A stretch of 64,000 bases of DNA from positions 18,106,501 through 18,170,500 of the forward strand of contig NC_068561.1 in the NCBI RefSeq assembly GCF_022201045.2, given 5' to 3'. Both the position numbers and the translations under genes were made by a program. This document shows positions 27,123 to 38,708 of the stretch, piece after piece. The notes below the pieces were generated by a model. The model was not told the DNA's origin and searched no databases. It was given only the letters and a program-made list of their open reading frames with translations. Numbering within the stretch: the stretch's first letter is position 1; each line of letters begins with the position of its first letter. This stretch comes from Citrus sinensis. Its lineage: Eukaryota; Streptophyta; Magnoliopsida; Sapindales; Rutaceae.

Positions 27123-30100
27123 GCTCTTATTGCTCGTGCTAAGAATTAGTAGATAATATTAACTGGTAATTACATTAACACTAATTAGAAAATGACACAT
27201 GAAAGATTAAGTAGACCAACTAGACACCAGTTTGCTCAGCGCTCACTCCAAGTTCATGATTCGTTCCCATAAAGAGTAAAGTGATGGTTCGACTCACAAT
27301 CACATTTTCTACTTTTGTCCACGTTGGTAAATACCATATTATGTGAATTTAAGCACAAAATTAATCAATCATGTAACGTAATATGGTCGCATTATTCATT
27401 ATAACGTGAACATTAAACACCAAAATTCTGTCTGTTATTACTTGAATTCAGGTAATTGCAGCCTGCAGGCACAAAAGATATTCACGGATGGGTTATGACC
27501 AGGACCCCGTTTGAAGTTTATTTTTTTAAAATTTGACTTAAAAGGTTGACAAAGTGACTAATTGTTATTTTGCTGGGTTTTTTTTTTTTTTTTGGGTATC
27601 TTACAAAATAATTAGAGGACCCACAATTGGAAAACTCTAGGACAAAAAAGATATGGAATAAAATGAAAATGATAATTGGAGTTGGAGACACATCACGGTT
27701 TCTCAGATGACTCTCTGTTTGGGTTTGGTGGGTGGTTTTTGGAAGGATGTAGCCCTGTCTTTGTTATAGATTTCGCAAAATCCAGTAAGTGGGTCACTTT
27801 AACATTTCATCGTTTTTAGTTTCTATTTAGACTTTCATGAGTGACATTGTAACACCACATGAAAATTTTGTATAAATATGTTAAATATTTTTTGGGTGAA
27901 TAGGGGTGATTAATTGGCTTTGGATGCTGTGGAGCGGAAGGACAAAATGCAAAGCGATGCCCATAAGTGAATACTGGCCTAATATGAGCAGGTAATAAAT
28001 ATTGTTGTTTGTTTGTCAAAACTACACTAAATAAATTATGACTTATGGTAAATCAACATCACAATAAGCCACTCGGCCTTAGGTCGAGTGGTCAGGGTTG
28101 CTGCCCTCTAACTTGGAGGGCAGCAGTTCGAATCTCCACAAATATATTGTGGGAGTATTTCTTTCATTAATTAAATTTGAGTAAAGGCAGTCTTTTTTTT
28201 TTATCCAAGTGTGAGGAGTAGACATCCCTCGAATATTTATGAGACTTAAAATTTAGACAGCGCTCCATAAAAAGCTCAAATTTGGATTTGAAAAAAAAAA
28301 GTTATTGTCGTAGAAAGAAAATATTTGTGAATTGGAAAACAGAAATTATTGTCTAATTGAAAGTAAATATGTAAGTGTCTTAGAGAATCTTTAAAAATTG
28401 AAGCACGCATGATTGTGAAGGTTATTGGTGTTGAAGTTATATGAAAATGATAAAGGATTTGACTTCAAGGTTTAGAAATCGATGTCATGATTGTCGTTAT
28501 TATCATTGTTATATATTAAAAAAAAATCAAAGAATCATTAATAGAAAATTGATTAGGATTAGTTGTCGGATCGCGATGCTTCCACGTTTGTGTAAAAACA
28601 CTCTATTTTCTAAAAATTTATTGTACTATAATTTTATTTTTTGAGTGGTTTTACTTATATCTTCCACTTTTGGCTGACGGAATTTCCCAAATTCCCGATT
28701 GAGATTTGCGATTCTGGTGCGTTTCGAACGAGATCTAATATAAAAATTTGTCTCGATTTACTATTTTGGTCGGGATTCAAACTCAAATTTGTCCTAATTC
28801 ACTATTTAATATGAGATTTGAGACGTTTGAAAATTTTGATGAGGATCTTTAATGTCCTAAAATTTAGATTTTCATAAGTATATGACCAGTTGATTTGATG
28901 AATCACGTAGATTTGACATATAGGTAGCAAGAACGGCTTTAAATATAGGTGAATTAAATAGTTGGCTAAGACTCCAAATGTTAAGAAGGCCCAGTATAAT
29001 CCCTTAGGCCCCATATATTAGGAAGTATTTTCTTAATATACTCATAATAATAGATTCTTTTAGGTTATTTATAATAAGAAAATCTATTTTTTAAGTCTAT
29101 CTTTAATTAATAATTATCATACAATTAAAAATGGATTGAATTTTCAGCTCTTTAAGTTCCTTTTGAGTATTGAAGATATTGAATAAAATGAGGTTTCAAC
29201 AAAGGCCCCCAATTCTCTAAAGCGGACCCTAGTCAAATGTATGCGATAAGTCATTTTCATGAATAAAATACATATGACATGACAATCATACGTGTACAAC
29301 GTTTATGTAGGATAATTCATGATACCGATCAAAATTTAAAAATTTATTTGGGCTGAAATCGGGACACATTTTTTGTTCCGAGTTAATGTTTGGGACAGAA
29401 TTCATGATATAATTTTTATCTCGATTATCAATCGGAACAGAATCAAGATTGACAAATCCCCACTCTCCCGATCCTATTGCCGACCCTGTCCCCACCCTTC
29501 TTTATTTCGTTTTCAAGCTCTCTACTTTGGCCATGCGGCCATACCTGCCCCAACTCGGATATGGAATTGAATTTGATTTTCTTAAGAAGACATAAAATCT
29601 TCTTTGTGTAGTTTGTGTTGTCATGTTTGTCACATCTTGATAAAATAAGAGATAACATTTGTGGAACAATGACCAACAATCAAAGAGCGTCTTATTTCTT
29701 ATTCCCCTCGAAAATCAACATCCACTAATTGGAACTTTTGGGAGAATTCATCTCTTCATAAGTTATTACAACTTCTTCACTTAAAACTATTGAATCCGCA
29801 AATCCAAATTTAGCTGTTACGATGAAGCTGTAAATCCTTTTAGTTCTGTTTTGGAGTCTATTTTTTTTTTTTTTTTTTTTTGCTTTTATATAATCCCCAG
29901 AGTATTGTATCATCAACATAGTTAACAACTTAACCAAAAATGAATGATAATTTCATTCCAGAGATTTTTAAAAATAGGGTTTTGCTTTCTCTTCTAATTG
30001 CAAAGCAATTTTATGTAGAAAGAAGTGAAACAAGTTGTTGTTTGCTTTAGGGATAATTTCGGAATTCAGTATTGTGCATTCAAAAAAAAAAAAAAAAAAC

Positions 30101-31100
30101 TCAATTTTAAATACTTTAATGGGGTCTAAATTGATTTGATGATTTGAATTTTGAAGGAAAGTGTCACAAATTATACATTGGTAAGATAGATGGTGATGTT
30201 CGAACGAAGTTGTTGGAACTGCCCTGTTATTATAATACAAGTTTCACGTGGATTAGTAAATCCACTCCAATTTCACGCCACATATTTAATAGTAGGTCCA
30301 TTTGCTTTTTTGATACACAAAGATACTTTTTTTCTTAACAAATAATTAAATCCAAACATAATGTCTATGCACAGCTATTTGATGAATAATTGGACTAGAT
30401 TATTGAGTTATTGAAAAGAATCATTTAACGTTTAAATCTTGACAACCCAAAAATCAAACGTTAGTTGAATATGATATGACTTTGAAACATAAAGTAGGTT
30501 TTGACGATGCAATCTTTTCAATTTATGTTGTGCCACGTACAATACAAATTTTTTTCTTATGAGAATAATTTTTTCTTATTTTCATTTTTAATTATCTTGG
30601 GCAGATATGTTAGATTAGAATCTCGCTACCGAGCTTCTTTAAAGCTAAGGTGAATAATCTAATGATAAACTCGATGGAATCTTGAGTTCATATTAAGAAA
30701 ATAAATAAATAAACAAACAAATTAAAAAAAAAAATGCCATGCTCATGCATGAGAAGTTGATGAAGTGGGCTTTCGATGGACTGATCTTCCTGGCCTTTCT
30801 TCATTTTAACACAATAGAAGGCCTTCCAATGGGCTCATAAGCCTAAACTTAGGTTAAATGAACTAATGAAGTGCAGAGCATTTCTATTTGTACGTTCCAT
30901 ATATTTGAAGCAGATTAGCTTTTCTTTGCTCAGATATTTATTCGAGCAATAACATGATGGTAAATCGGCGGTGACAGATTTCTAATCCCAAATAATGCAA
31001 GTCATCCATGGAGATGAGCAAGTTTTTTTTTGTAATGGTTACTAGCAGTAGGCTTTGTCTCTCTGTTATTTTTATTCTATTATTTTTAGGAGCCAATGTC
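27122..31100. other. 4-kb intergenic region with SINE remains
   Basis: No host gene is seen. It contains a tRNA-derived SINE at about 28065-28290, long poly-T (29861-29881) and poly-A (30081-30099) tracts, and an unclassified repeat-like stretch at 28680-29580 with several GTCTCGATTTA/GTCCC-type motifs. At about 30640-30730, a weak B-box-like GAGTTCATATT followed by an A-rich tail may be a very decayed SINE. Open frames here are short and unsupported. Confidence 0.4.
28065..28290 (+). mobile_element. tRNA-derived SINE
   Basis: An A-box-like TAGGTCGAGTGGTC is followed by a perfect 9-bp stem (GCTGCCCTC / GAGGGCAGC, 28101-28125), placed like an anticodon arm, and a B-box AGTTCGAATCTCC (28126-28138). 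The body then runs about 150 bases to GTGTGAGGAGTAGACATCCC and TCGAATATTTATG. That 3' motif recurs on the other strand at 51660-51690, so the two copies belong to one family. A true tRNA is excluded by the missing acceptor stem. Target duplications were not found. Confidence 0.65.
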
Positions 31101-31430
31101 TAATTACTCTAATCCAGTTGGGATGACAAGCATTAGCAAGAGCCATAAAATGGTATGTACTTCTTCAGTTCGATGAAGGGAAATTAAAAGATCATTTGAT
31201 CGCCACAGCCAGACATGTAAATTTAAATATACAATCAAATGATTGAAGACCAATAACATAGCCATTAATTTTGCAGCAGACACAGCCTCTTCACTCACGG
31301 TTTTGGTGATAGACGTTGACACACTCCACTCTTGCGAAGTGACAAAATAGCTGTAAGAGCATAAGGTATAATTTAGATGTTTAAAAAAATATATATATCA
31401 AAGAAAAACAAATCACCCACTTCTCAATTG

Positions 31431-34082
31431 CTATAATAAGCCGAAGGGTTCAGGTAGAGGCTCAAATCCGGTATCAAAAATGGCTCCTTGATCAGATTTA
31501 TCGTCGAAACTGTGCAGCCAGTTTGTGTTCTTCAAGTCCTCTTTAAGTAAGATTGCATCATAACGGGAGCTCTCGTAGATGTCGGCTTCACTCAACTTAG
31601 CAGAGTATCGTCCATCATGAGCATCATTTCCATTTTCTGCAGGCCCACTATAGGTGTTTCCTTTTTCCGAAATGTCTCTGTTTTTTAAGATTCCATTGGT
31701 ATGTACAGATTCTAAAGCCCGTGCAGAACGGGTTTTAGAGGTCGCAGACCGTATGCTTTGAGGGAAGAGGGTGGTACCTGAAAGCTGACGAATGCTCCCT
31801 GCACCATTTCTTATGTCCTACATTCAAAGATAAATAAATGGTTATGATTTATCCTACACAAAGAATCTTGTGTCCAAGGACACAGACATTCTCTCATAAC
31901 GGAACCCTAAGATGAAGAAGTCTCTTACTCTGCCAAAGCAGCAAAAACTAAGATTAGCTGATGCTGTAACTGGCAGAATTTCATACTATGACCTAACAAA
32001 TTAATATGCCGTGGATGATACGGGAGGAAAATACATACCATATGCCTGATAGCCATGTCCAGTGATTTTTTTGAGATAGTCCTCCCAAATCCAGTGCCAT
32101 CTGAGGCTGTATTTGTGGATTTCACAGGTCTCCGGGTTGACTGCTCTGAAATGTGCGAGGTCCTTCGATACTCATGCGCATCAGCGGTGTGCCCGTTGGC
32201 GGGTGTTCGACTCCTTCCAGGGGGCTCTGTGAGTCTTCCCCTTGTGACTACAGGTGATGAATGTCTTCTTGGCATATTCACCGATCCTGTAGCTTCGGGG
32301 TTACTCTTCATAGTGAGAGCAGCACCTGGGCGGGACCTACCAGCAGACAACGGCCGGTCTGGCAAAGTTGTTCTAAGGTTTGGTGGGGTGTCAAGAGGAA
32401 AATCAGGAGGTACAATTGGCTGCTGTGACCGGACTCGTGGGCTGGGGGAACTTGGTCGTGATGCTGGTCCCTGACTGCGACCATTTGACATAACACGTCC
32501 AGCTGAAGTTGAAGAACTCATTGCTGGAGATGTAGAAGTTATTGGATTGCGACGAGTGGGAGTTGATGGACGAGAACTTGATCGAGCAGTTGAGGAATTC
32601 AAGTTAGCAGGAATTTGTGGCCTAGAACTTGGAGTGGATGGCCTTGAGGTTTGGGATGTTCGAGTCTTGTCCATGGAAGAGCTGGTGAGAGATGGACGAG
32701 TTCTTGAAGGAGTTGAGGATCTCGATGATGTAGGGCGGGCAGATGGAGTTGATGGTCTAGCTGACGATACAGAACGTGCACTTGGGGAGGCCGGTCTAGT
32801 ATAAGATGAGACTGAAGCTGAGCTTGTATTGAGGATCGAAGTGGATCTGTTAGAAGAATAGGTACTATATTGCGAAGCAGAGATAGAAGAGCGAGTCACT
32901 GAACTGCTTCTTGCCGGTCTTAAGGGATGGACAGAATGGTTACTTTCTGATTGTGAGACTGAAAGCTGAAACAAAGTCAGAGAATTTAGTCACTCACGCA
33001 CACGAGCTTGAAAATTGATTCTATGGTACATACAAATTATCCCCCTCATTAATTCTTAATTAATTATTTCCGGTTTTAGAATCCTAGGCAGCAACAAGGA
33101 ATATTCAATACTCATCCTACGTCCATGACCCTTCCGCTCCACCCAAACAAGAGAAGGGGGAGGGGTGGGGAGTTAAGTAAATGACCCCCCCCCCCCCCCC
33201 CCCCCCCAACAAAGAAAAAACATACCCTCGAAGCCTTTGAGGTAGAAACTGATCTGGCCAAGGAACTGATTCTTGGAGCAACTGGATTCAGCTGAGATTC
33301 ACTTCCGTCAGATGAAGGAAAGAGAGGAGTGCCGGGAGGAGTGAGAAGCCTAATATCATAAAATAAATGTAAAAGAGACATTAATCCAACAACATCTAAG
33401 ATTAAAATAATATGCTAACTTAAAAGCTCAAGTTCCAAATACTGAATTCATTACTTTGTAAACATATTATTTAACTCAATCCATACTTAGCTCAGAGCAA
33501 ATAAACAAATTTAGTAGTGAACAATGTGACAGGCAAGGGGAAATTAAAATGAGAAAATCAGGATGAAAAAGGAACTGATAATTGAAACTAGGAATGAAGC
33601 AGATCTGAAATTAAATAATTAACGAAGAAAAGAGAGTCACGAGAAACATACCAGTCATAGTCGTGCTTTCCTCCGTCAGTGGAAGACAACAGATCATCCA
33701 CCCCACTCTTTGCCAGTTTCGCTGATCCAACTGACAGCCTCCCCAGCTTCACCGAAACTGTTCGTTTCGCGAAATATCGCATAAGTAAAACGACGCCGAT
33801 TCTTTCTTCCATTTTCTTTTTTCTTTTTATTAGAAGAATAAAATTAAAAAAGAATAAAATTCAATTCAATTAATTACCATCAGAGGAGTCATCGGAAGAG
33901 GCGACAGAGAGAGAGCGGCGAGACTTGGAGAACAAGTCGAGGTGGTTCTCGTCGGAAGTATCCTTCGTCGAGCCGGTCAAACTTTGACCGCGGCGGTGCT
34001 GGTGATGCAGGTGCATTCCCACCGGAATATTCCTCCCGCCGACCAACGACTCCCTGAGGTGGTTATTACTATATCTATTCAT
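31431..34082 (-). CDS. Ser/Pro/Arg-rich plant protein (At3g08670/At2g40070-like)
   Basis: Five exons (33878-34082, 33652-33757, 33226-33349, 32039-32965, 31431-31817) join in frame to give 582 residues. The N-terminus carries the family hallmarks LFSKSRRSLSVASSDDSSD, then VSVKLGRLSVGSAK, then GGKHDYDWLLTPPGTPLF. Exon 4 is a long low-complexity segment rich in Ser, Pro, Arg and Thr, full of RPSTPS/SRPSTP-type repeats, which are likely phosphorylation sites for proline-directed kinases. The conserved C-terminal stretch includes GFGRTISKKSLDMAIRHM and ends FGLL. There is no signal peptide or membrane segment. Annotations call relatives serine/arginine repetitive matrix-like or proline-rich; no biochemical function is known to me. 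It is largely disordered by composition. Splice sites are GT-AG. A run of 23 C lies in intron 3 close to the exon 3 donor. Confidence 0.9.
33185..33207. repeat. Poly-C run (23 C) in an intron
   Basis: Twenty-three uninterrupted C lie about 20 bases downstream (in transcript direction) of exon 3 of the Ser-rich gene. In the transcript this would be a poly-G tract next to the donor site. Confidence 0.9.
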
Positions 34083-37000
34083 GATTAATCACTTATTTAC
34101 TAAATCTGCCTCACCATTTCTCTACTTGAAAAATGCGCTTTACTGGTTTGTTTCTTTCTTTCTTCTTCTCTCTCGGATGTTAGAGATCTAACGCTCCCGC
34201 GACTGCAGCATGTGCAAACCTCGCTCTCTTTTTTCTCTTTTATTTTTTGTCATTTTCGTCACATCATATGAAATGGAGGAGGGGACACAGAGAGAGGGAG
34301 ACTCGGTTATTAGTTATTACGTATGGAGTATATCATGGAGGTCCCTAATTTGCAGCTAAATCACAAGTAGAGGGCATCAATTACATTGTTTTCCTGAATG
34401 GTCGCCATCGCAGATTCCCATCGTAATCCATTAGTAAATAGTCTATTTGGAAATGTCAACCGCTGATTGGCCTAGATGAGATTAAAAAAATTTGAGTATT
34501 TTTTTATGTGTGGTCAAAGTAAATTTTTAATCCGTTAGTATTTGATATTTTTTTCAATCCGTTTTTGAGCTACGTCAAAGTAAACTTTCGTTATATTTTA
34601 ATATACAACAATGTGATATTAAAAATAAATAAATAAATAAATAATTGACGTGTTTTTATCAAAATTTAAAAATAAATAATTAAAGTATTGAGTAAACATT
34701 CGCTTTCACTTAAAAACTCATAATCGAATAATAAATATTTTTTTTATTATACTCGTATGAAAATGGATTTAAGTTTCTTGTACTAATATGCGAGTTAATT
34801 GCTATAGACTTGCAGCACTTCAGTTCAAAACATAATAGAGATCAATTATTTGGAATCCACGTATTTATAAATTTTGAAACAAACAAATCAAGAGGTAGGT
34901 TGACTTCGAGTTCGAGAGTATGATAATCAATTATCATCCATTTTAGTAGGACTTGTGTTATGAAAATTATAAATTATAACCTTAATTATAGTTTTATCAA
35001 AAACAGGGATCCGGCTGTCATTACTCCCGTTATGGCATGGGCAGATCTAAGCTTCAGCGTTTTGATGTAATCAAATTAATAAATTAACGTTAAGATCTGC
35101 GCTTAGGTGTCTGTTTTTTTTTTTTTTCGATAGAAGGTGTCTGGTTATTTGTTATGGAACATAACAAACCACAAATGTAGGGTCTACGGACCTCACATGG
35201 ACTACCCATTTTTCATCTTTTAATCAGTGCCACGTATCTCATCTTTACGTGATTATTATTAACAATAATTAGAAGCAACCGAAGCTGAGATTTTTATCCA
35301 AAATTTATGTGAATTATGATTGAATTTTGGGTTTTTGGTCCCACAGGTGAAGACATTTTTTTTTTTTAATTAAGTTACTTAAATAGCATAAAAATTAGCT
35401 AAAATAGAAAAGAAAATTGATGCGTCAACTCTCACCCATAAAAAAGATAATTAGTCGTGTTGTGATTCCCCCAACCACTCTTTAAGAAAGTTATAAGTTA
35501 GTTGTTAAATTTTGCCAATTATATGATTCTTTTTATATCAAACGTTCTGTAAGTTTTATATTCAATTTTATAGTGGAAGAATGGAAAGAATCACACATTT
35601 TCTTCATATTAAACATTTGAAGTAATTTTTTCTCTTTTAAATTTATGAGCTTGAAGATCCATGGTTATTGAAAATGTAGTAGGTAAAACTACCCATAAAG
35701 TTGAAAAGCTCATATTGTTTTATTTCTCCAAGCGGCATTTTTATGGTGCGTTTTAAGAGACATGGCAACTACCAACAGTATATTTTATCCATAATTAATC
35801 ACTATTATTGATTAATCTCTATCAACAGAAACTTTCTACTGCAACGACGACTAATTAATAATACTTGGAGGAAATTGATAAGTAGGGATTATTGTATTTT
35901 TCAAAAATTGATCAAAGCATATGTGGCATAATTTGAAATGATATATTATAGTACGTGACAGTGGCACAAACTATATCATTTAATTTTGACCAAAAAAAAA
36001 AAAGAAGTGGGGCCACGGAAGCAAAGCCCTTCCAATAGAAAGAAGAAATGAAGATACGAGTCATGTGACTAAGTCATCGCATTATATACGTACAAGATGA
36101 TGTTATGGACCATTTGGGACAACGATGTGTGAGAAATGGTATGGGCCAACGTACTGCCACTAAGAGCCCAAAATCACAAGATTCGGCATTAAGCCATGTG
36201 AGGGATGATGGTTTGTTTGCGGGAACACAACTCATTTTCATTTGAATCCGACAACGCCACACCCCATGAATTGGATCGTGATTATGATTTATGATCGGCT
36301 GATGTTATTGACTGATATTTTTGCAATTTCCCCACTTTATTATAACAAGCTGCTTTACTTAGGTTAGTTACATGCAAACTTGTAGTAATGTTATTTTTTA
36401 TCAAGATATTGACAACGGTATTAAAAACTCAAAAGAACATATATCGGGAGAGATTTATCAAAACACTAATACAAATGTTAATAATCCACACATGTACGTC
36501 ATAGATAGAGAAAGAAATTATCGAATTAGTTTTCTTTTTCTTTGTTATTATTAATATTTATCAAGAATAAAAAATATGCAAGTGTTCTCAACATTTTTCG
36601 AGGGACAAACTTACTACTTGGCAGTAATCTTAATAAAAACAGACACAATCTATTTAAGTATAGAACTTTAAATTATATTATAGATCGACTCAACTTATAA
36701 ATTGGGTTCTCATAGATACATACTTGATTTACGATATAAGGATACAATGTCAGTAATAAAGAAAATTTTTATCAAGGCTGTATTGATTTAGTCTTTTAGT
36801 TTCTTGATGAATGGAATAAAACCAAATTTCCCAATGAGATATAATTGTCCACCAACTAGTACACGCATTACGCCCCACGCCTCAATAATTGATCTATTGA
36901 CGGTTGAGCTTGGGTTTTTCATAAAATCTAAAATCTTTGCAAATTGGGGCCATGTATCGAAATTTAACCACCAAGATATTGCTTAGAAGCAAAGATATAG

Positions 37001-37859
37001 AAATAATAATAATATATATCTTATAGTAAAAAGAATAAAAGGTGGAGCGACCCATTATTGATGGAAAGTGGAAACATGAGATGCCACGAGAAAGCAAGCA
37101 GTCTCGAAGATTGATGACAAAAGGCCATCGCACTCACCATCATATTTGCTTCTCCCTTCACGTGCTTTCTCTGACACTTCCAATTTCCAAATAAACAAGT
37201 GTTATTTAAGGTAACGAGACCCTTAATCAATACCTTAAAATCTTATGCCCCGATTAAGGTTAACTTGAGCAGTAGACCCAGCATAAATACATAAAAGGAC
37301 CCTCTATTAGAAACATGTGGGGCGTTAAAATTTAAGTCATTACTATTTGAGACTTGAGAAGATCGGGCGCCGAGTTGGGAGTTTACAAGAAGCGTTCAAC
37401 GTTTGCGGCCCATGGGCTTTATTTTCTGTATAACGGCCTTTGAGCCCAAGTACGATCAATGTTGAATAGTTTAAGAGTGGCGCTCTTGGCACGCCGTTGT
37501 TAAACCGATAAAACCATTTTACTAAGAGAACCCGATTCGAAATATTTAATGGTTATATTATGTCTAAGAAAAGTAGAAAACCCACTGTAGTTCCATTAAT
37601 AGCCTTTGTTTCAACTTTCTTTTTTCGTCTGTTCCCTTTCAAGAAACCCCATTAGCGGAATTGAGAACAAATAGTTCACAGTTAAATCTTCTTATCTTAA
37701 TTTATTCTAACTTTGTTTCTTCAAAAAAAAAAAAACTTGATTTCTTCTTAATATGGTTATATCTTTTTGAAAGTGGAAATAAAATCCAATCCTATATTTA
37801 CTTATAGATAAAATCATGTTCAAATAATTTTTTTTAACCCAATCTCACCAAATTCATAT
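34083..37859. other. Intergenic region upstream of the Ser-rich gene
   Basis: The first 250 bases are the promoter and leader of the minus-strand gene, with T/C-rich tracts. The rest is AT-rich spacer with poly-A/T tracts and an imperfect repeat of GTCAAAGTAAA near 34512 and 34575. No gene, transposase or element ends were recognised. Confidence 0.35.
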
Positions 37860-37868
37860 TTTGAGTTA

Positions 37869-38699
37869 GGGTGAAATTATTTGAACCCACTAAATTATTC
37901 ACTAAACTCATTTACTAAATAAACCCAACCTCAAATTTTTAAATTTTAAATTTTACTCAATAAACCCACTTAAATACCTAATATATCCTTACTAAACCCA
38001 ATTTTTATAATAATAGTGATTTTACTCATTAAACCCATATGATAAATGTTTCATTGAAACTATTTTTTTTTTTTTTTGAAGAAAGTTTTTTCGGAAGCAA
38101 ATGCAAAGAATATGATTTCATAGTGCACCTATTGGTGGTTTTCAACAATATAATTTCCATTTACCGATTCAAAAGTTTTGAAATGATGAAAGCTCAACCA
38201 ACAAGGCATAAGGAGTCAAAATGGATGCTTCTCCATTGTTTAGGCTTGCTATCATCAAGTTATGTCAGCAGGCTTGATTTCTTAGTTGAAGTTACAATGA
38301 TTACTCATAAATTTAAATTTTAATTGACAAATGATTGCTCATAAAATTTTCATGTGATAGAGCAATACCATGAGAAAGAAACATTTAGAGAGAGGACAAA
38401 TATCTTCTCAAAAAAAAAAAAAAAGAGAACAATTATAAAAATATTTTAAAAATATATGGCTTGACAGCAGAATCACACCTCTTGATTGATTAGGGTTTAA
38501 TTAAAAGATAATTAGGGTTTAATAAAATTGTGTTGAATATGAAGATGAGTTGAAAAAGTAAAAATTTTATTATTTTTTTCTTTTTTATTATATTTTAATA
38601 TCCATAACTGTAATTTAATTTAGTGGTGTTTGAACCATAAAAAAATATTTTCAAAAGTGGATTTAATGAGTAGTTTGGTGGGTTCAAATAGCCCCACCC
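37869..38699. mobile_element. 831-bp MULE-type non-autonomous transposon
   Basis: Terminal inverted repeats of about 45 bp: the left end GGGTGAAATTATTTGAACCC, followed by ACTAAATTATTCACTAAAC, matches the reverse complement of the right end GGGTGGGGCTATTTGAACCC, followed by ACCAAACTACTCATTAAAT. The element is bracketed by a perfect 9-bp target duplication TTTGAGTTA at 37860-37868 and 38700-38708; 9 bp is diagnostic for Mutator-like elements. No transposase is encoded. A 94-codon open frame at 38039-38323 (+) has no family I recognise; it may be captured host DNA or chance. Confidence 0.85.
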
Positions 38700-38708
38700 T
38701 TTGAGTTA

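Noticed and set aside
28071-28140. A possible functional tRNA gene
   Set aside because: A-box- and B-box-like words are present, but there is no acceptor stem and a SINE body follows, so it is a tRNA-derived SINE.
31104-31322. 72-codon minus-strand frame after the Ser-rich gene
   Set aside because: It lies in the probable 3'UTR of that gene. It has a hydrophobic translation but no conserved motif and no start context.
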